In this document: piece by piece, positions 62,539 through 64,000 of the stretch
How the letters are laid out: each line of letters starts with the position of its first letter
Position numbering within the stretch: the first letter of the stretch is position 1
The notes under the pieces: model-generated
Database searches by the model: none
Told to the model about the DNA's origin: nothing
The model's input: the letters and a program-made list of their open reading frames with translations, nothing else
Program-made: the position numbers and the translations under genes
Source of the DNA: Oreohelix idahoensis
Lineage: Eukaryota > Mollusca > Gastropoda > Stylommatophora > Oreohelicidae
DNA: 64,000 nucleotides
Direction of reading: 5' to 3'
Assembly: GCA_024509875.1 (NCBI GenBank)
Contig: JAMPIV010008062.1
Coordinates: 186,001 to 250,000 of the forward strand

Positions 62539-62924
62539 CTGCTGTTCAACATTTAATAAAGTCTTAAAATACCACAACAAAAGTGTAATGTTTATTGTGC
62601 ACACAGATAAGCATGTGCGTATAGCTAGTGGTAAATAAATACAAATGCACACGTCTGAATTAAAAATAAAACAAATAAAGTGGAGAAATATCCCTGAATA
62701 AAACAGACTACTGACACACAGAAAACACCCTAAAAAACACTTAGACATTATGAGTAAAAGTGATACAGTGATGTTGAAAACTAGTAAGACATCATGGGTA
62801 AAAGTGTTATAGTGATGGTGAAAAGCAGTCATTACACAGAACACAACCAAACACAACTACTCCAAATGGTAATTTCACTTAAACAAGAAAGAAGTATGTA
62901 CTAAATCACTCAGCTAAAAGAACA
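62539..62924. other. Intron sequence upstream of the first exon seen
   Basis: A gtgatggtga / catgggtaaaagtgttatag block is loosely doubled at 62750-62820. The 134-codon minus open frame is hydrophobic, without domain, and overlaps the exon in another frame. Confidence 0.35.
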
Positions 62925-63619
62925 CTTAACACATTAACTACCGAATTGAAAAACACACTGTGGCCGAATAAAATGTATTTCCCATTTTCATCACGTAGGT
63001 GTTTGCACAAAGTAAGCTGTAGTTTTCGTAATTGTTTACAGATTTTTATGAATTACATGTCATTTTAAAGATAAATGAATGTACTATTACAATAAGCACC
63101 ATTTGTAACTCTAATAGAGGTTGTAGCTATTTAACGGCCCTCCAATGGCCGAGGACTTGCAATATTTTCACAATTATAACTGCTTGCGCCCCATCTCTAT
63201 CAAAATCACTATTTCAATCAATGTGCACACTGTTTTCACTCTTGTCCTCATTGCTAGATCTATCAGTCAATTGTTGAAACACGTTTCTAGCCTATTCAGC
63301 TGTTAGACGAGATGTACAAGCATTCTTTGTGGTCCTATCACTAGTTGCCATGGTAAACAGTTTTACGCGATTTGGTAACTAACCCAAATTGCTGAAAAAT
63401 ATGAACATAATATCAATTTTCCAGTGTTCTACAACAACCATGCTTTGGGAATTTGTTTTCCGGTGGCAACTTAAAATCTCGAGCCAGATCAGAAAGTGTT
63501 TCAGTACATTTTTCATTTGTTTTATTACTAAAATTAGATTGACGCTCTGAGCGGCTTGCGGTCCACATGATAGGATTTCAAAAGCTGGTCCCACCGGCTA
63601 GCGGTAGTTAATGTGTTAA
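62925..63619 (-). mobile_element. piggyBac-derived MITE, 687 bp, keeping a transposase N-terminus
   Basis: TTAA at 62925-62928 and 63616-63619; both ends read cacattaactaccg (14 bp perfect). On the minus strand from the ATG near 63351, MATSDRTTKNACTSRLTAE, stop, ARNVFQQ parallels the N-terminus of the 16-kb piggyBac transposase. The rest of the gene is deleted. Confidence 0.88.
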
Positions 63620-63671
63620 AAATTTTCTCCTAATCATTTCCATACAAATATATTTATCTTACAAGGCTTAT

Positions 63672-63885
63672 ATTAATATCATCAACCTTCGGCTCCCCCA
63701 GGAACACAGGCCTTGAACAAATGCACGCCAAGCCTTCCTGTTGCCTGCCATTAGCACAAGGTAATTCCATGTCTTGCACATCATTTTCATTTGTGTCTCA
63801 AGTTCCCTTCTCCATGTGTTTTTCAGTTTAACTCTTGCCTTTTCCATCCTTATTTTGATATCACTGTCTGTCCCTTCTGAAGATG
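63672..63885 (-). pseudogene. LINE-G 3' fragment
   Basis: catcaaccttcggctccccc, acgccaagccttcctgttgc and ttctccatgtgtttttcagt are the reverse complement of the LINE-G 3' end. Decayed. Confidence 0.65.
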
Positions 63886-64000
63886 ATCACTGTCATCACT
63901 CTGGTGAATCCAAGCCTGAGATATTAGTTTTATTCTAGGGTTAAAGGGTGTACTGTCAAGAAATGTGGATGATGTTTCTACAGAGGAGGTGACAGTGTTC
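63886..64000. other. End of window, nothing recognised
   Basis: Short intron stretch with no feature that I can name. Confidence 0.3.

Noticed and set aside
62452..62856. 134-codon minus-strand hydrophobic protein
   Set aside because: Overlaps the CFAP54-like exon in another frame and is AT-driven; no signal or family recognised.

Overview
This is animal nuclear DNA from an unidentified invertebrate. It is AT-rich and full of metazoan transposons, with spliced coding exons scattered through long introns. The mix of element types resembles published mollusc and other lophotrochozoan genomes, but nothing here fixes the species.

The one host gene I can support is on the minus strand and crosses almost the whole window. 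Fifteen short exons (plus one doubtful) run from 62538 down to 3917. Their reading phases join without conflict, and the joined peptide looks like an internal part of CFAP54, a very large protein of the ciliary axoneme central apparatus. It includes a fibronectin-III-like domain split over three exons. Both ends of the gene lie outside the window. Exons make up about 2 kb of the 58 kb span; the rest is intron, mostly mobile DNA.

Layout: 1-4 kb holds SINE pieces, a 22-bp tandem repeat, a decayed RNase-H LINE and a LINE-A copy with target-site duplication (TSD). 4-12 kb holds the last four exons seen here, a LINE blown up by a 26-bp minisatellite, a second LINE-A copy and a 27-bp minisatellite. 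12-17 kb has a hAT MITE and a 3.4-kb piggyBac element with TTAA sites. 17-21 kb has three exons and LINE/SINE pieces. 21.6-25.8 kb is a 4.1-kb LINE insertion with a 13-bp TSD, an odd inverted 5' segment and an in-frame deletion of its RT active-site region. 25-36 kb carries four exons, the tail of a LINE with a restriction-like endonuclease, a mariner with 40-bp inverted repeats and a young SINE. 36-45 kb has LINE copies, one with a 5' inversion, two hAT-type MITEs and a 489-bp SINE. 45-50 kb has three exons, a second mariner and LINE pieces. 50.7-61.9 kb is a large region bounded by ~295-bp inverted repeats; it encodes a 568-aa unclassified protein and has received a Ty3/gypsy retrotransposon with identical LTRs. 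62-64 kb has the first exon and a piggyBac MITE.

The mobile elements do not cooperate with the host gene; they are intron load. The most notable items are the 50.7-61.9 kb inverted-repeat element and its protein, the apparently recent gypsy insertion, the LINE whose 5' end is an inverted copy of DNA about 1 kb upstream, and a LINE fragment placed at the end of a CFAP54 exon that now shows no normal splice donor. All coordinates, motifs and repeat matches were read by eye; no database search or alignment was run.
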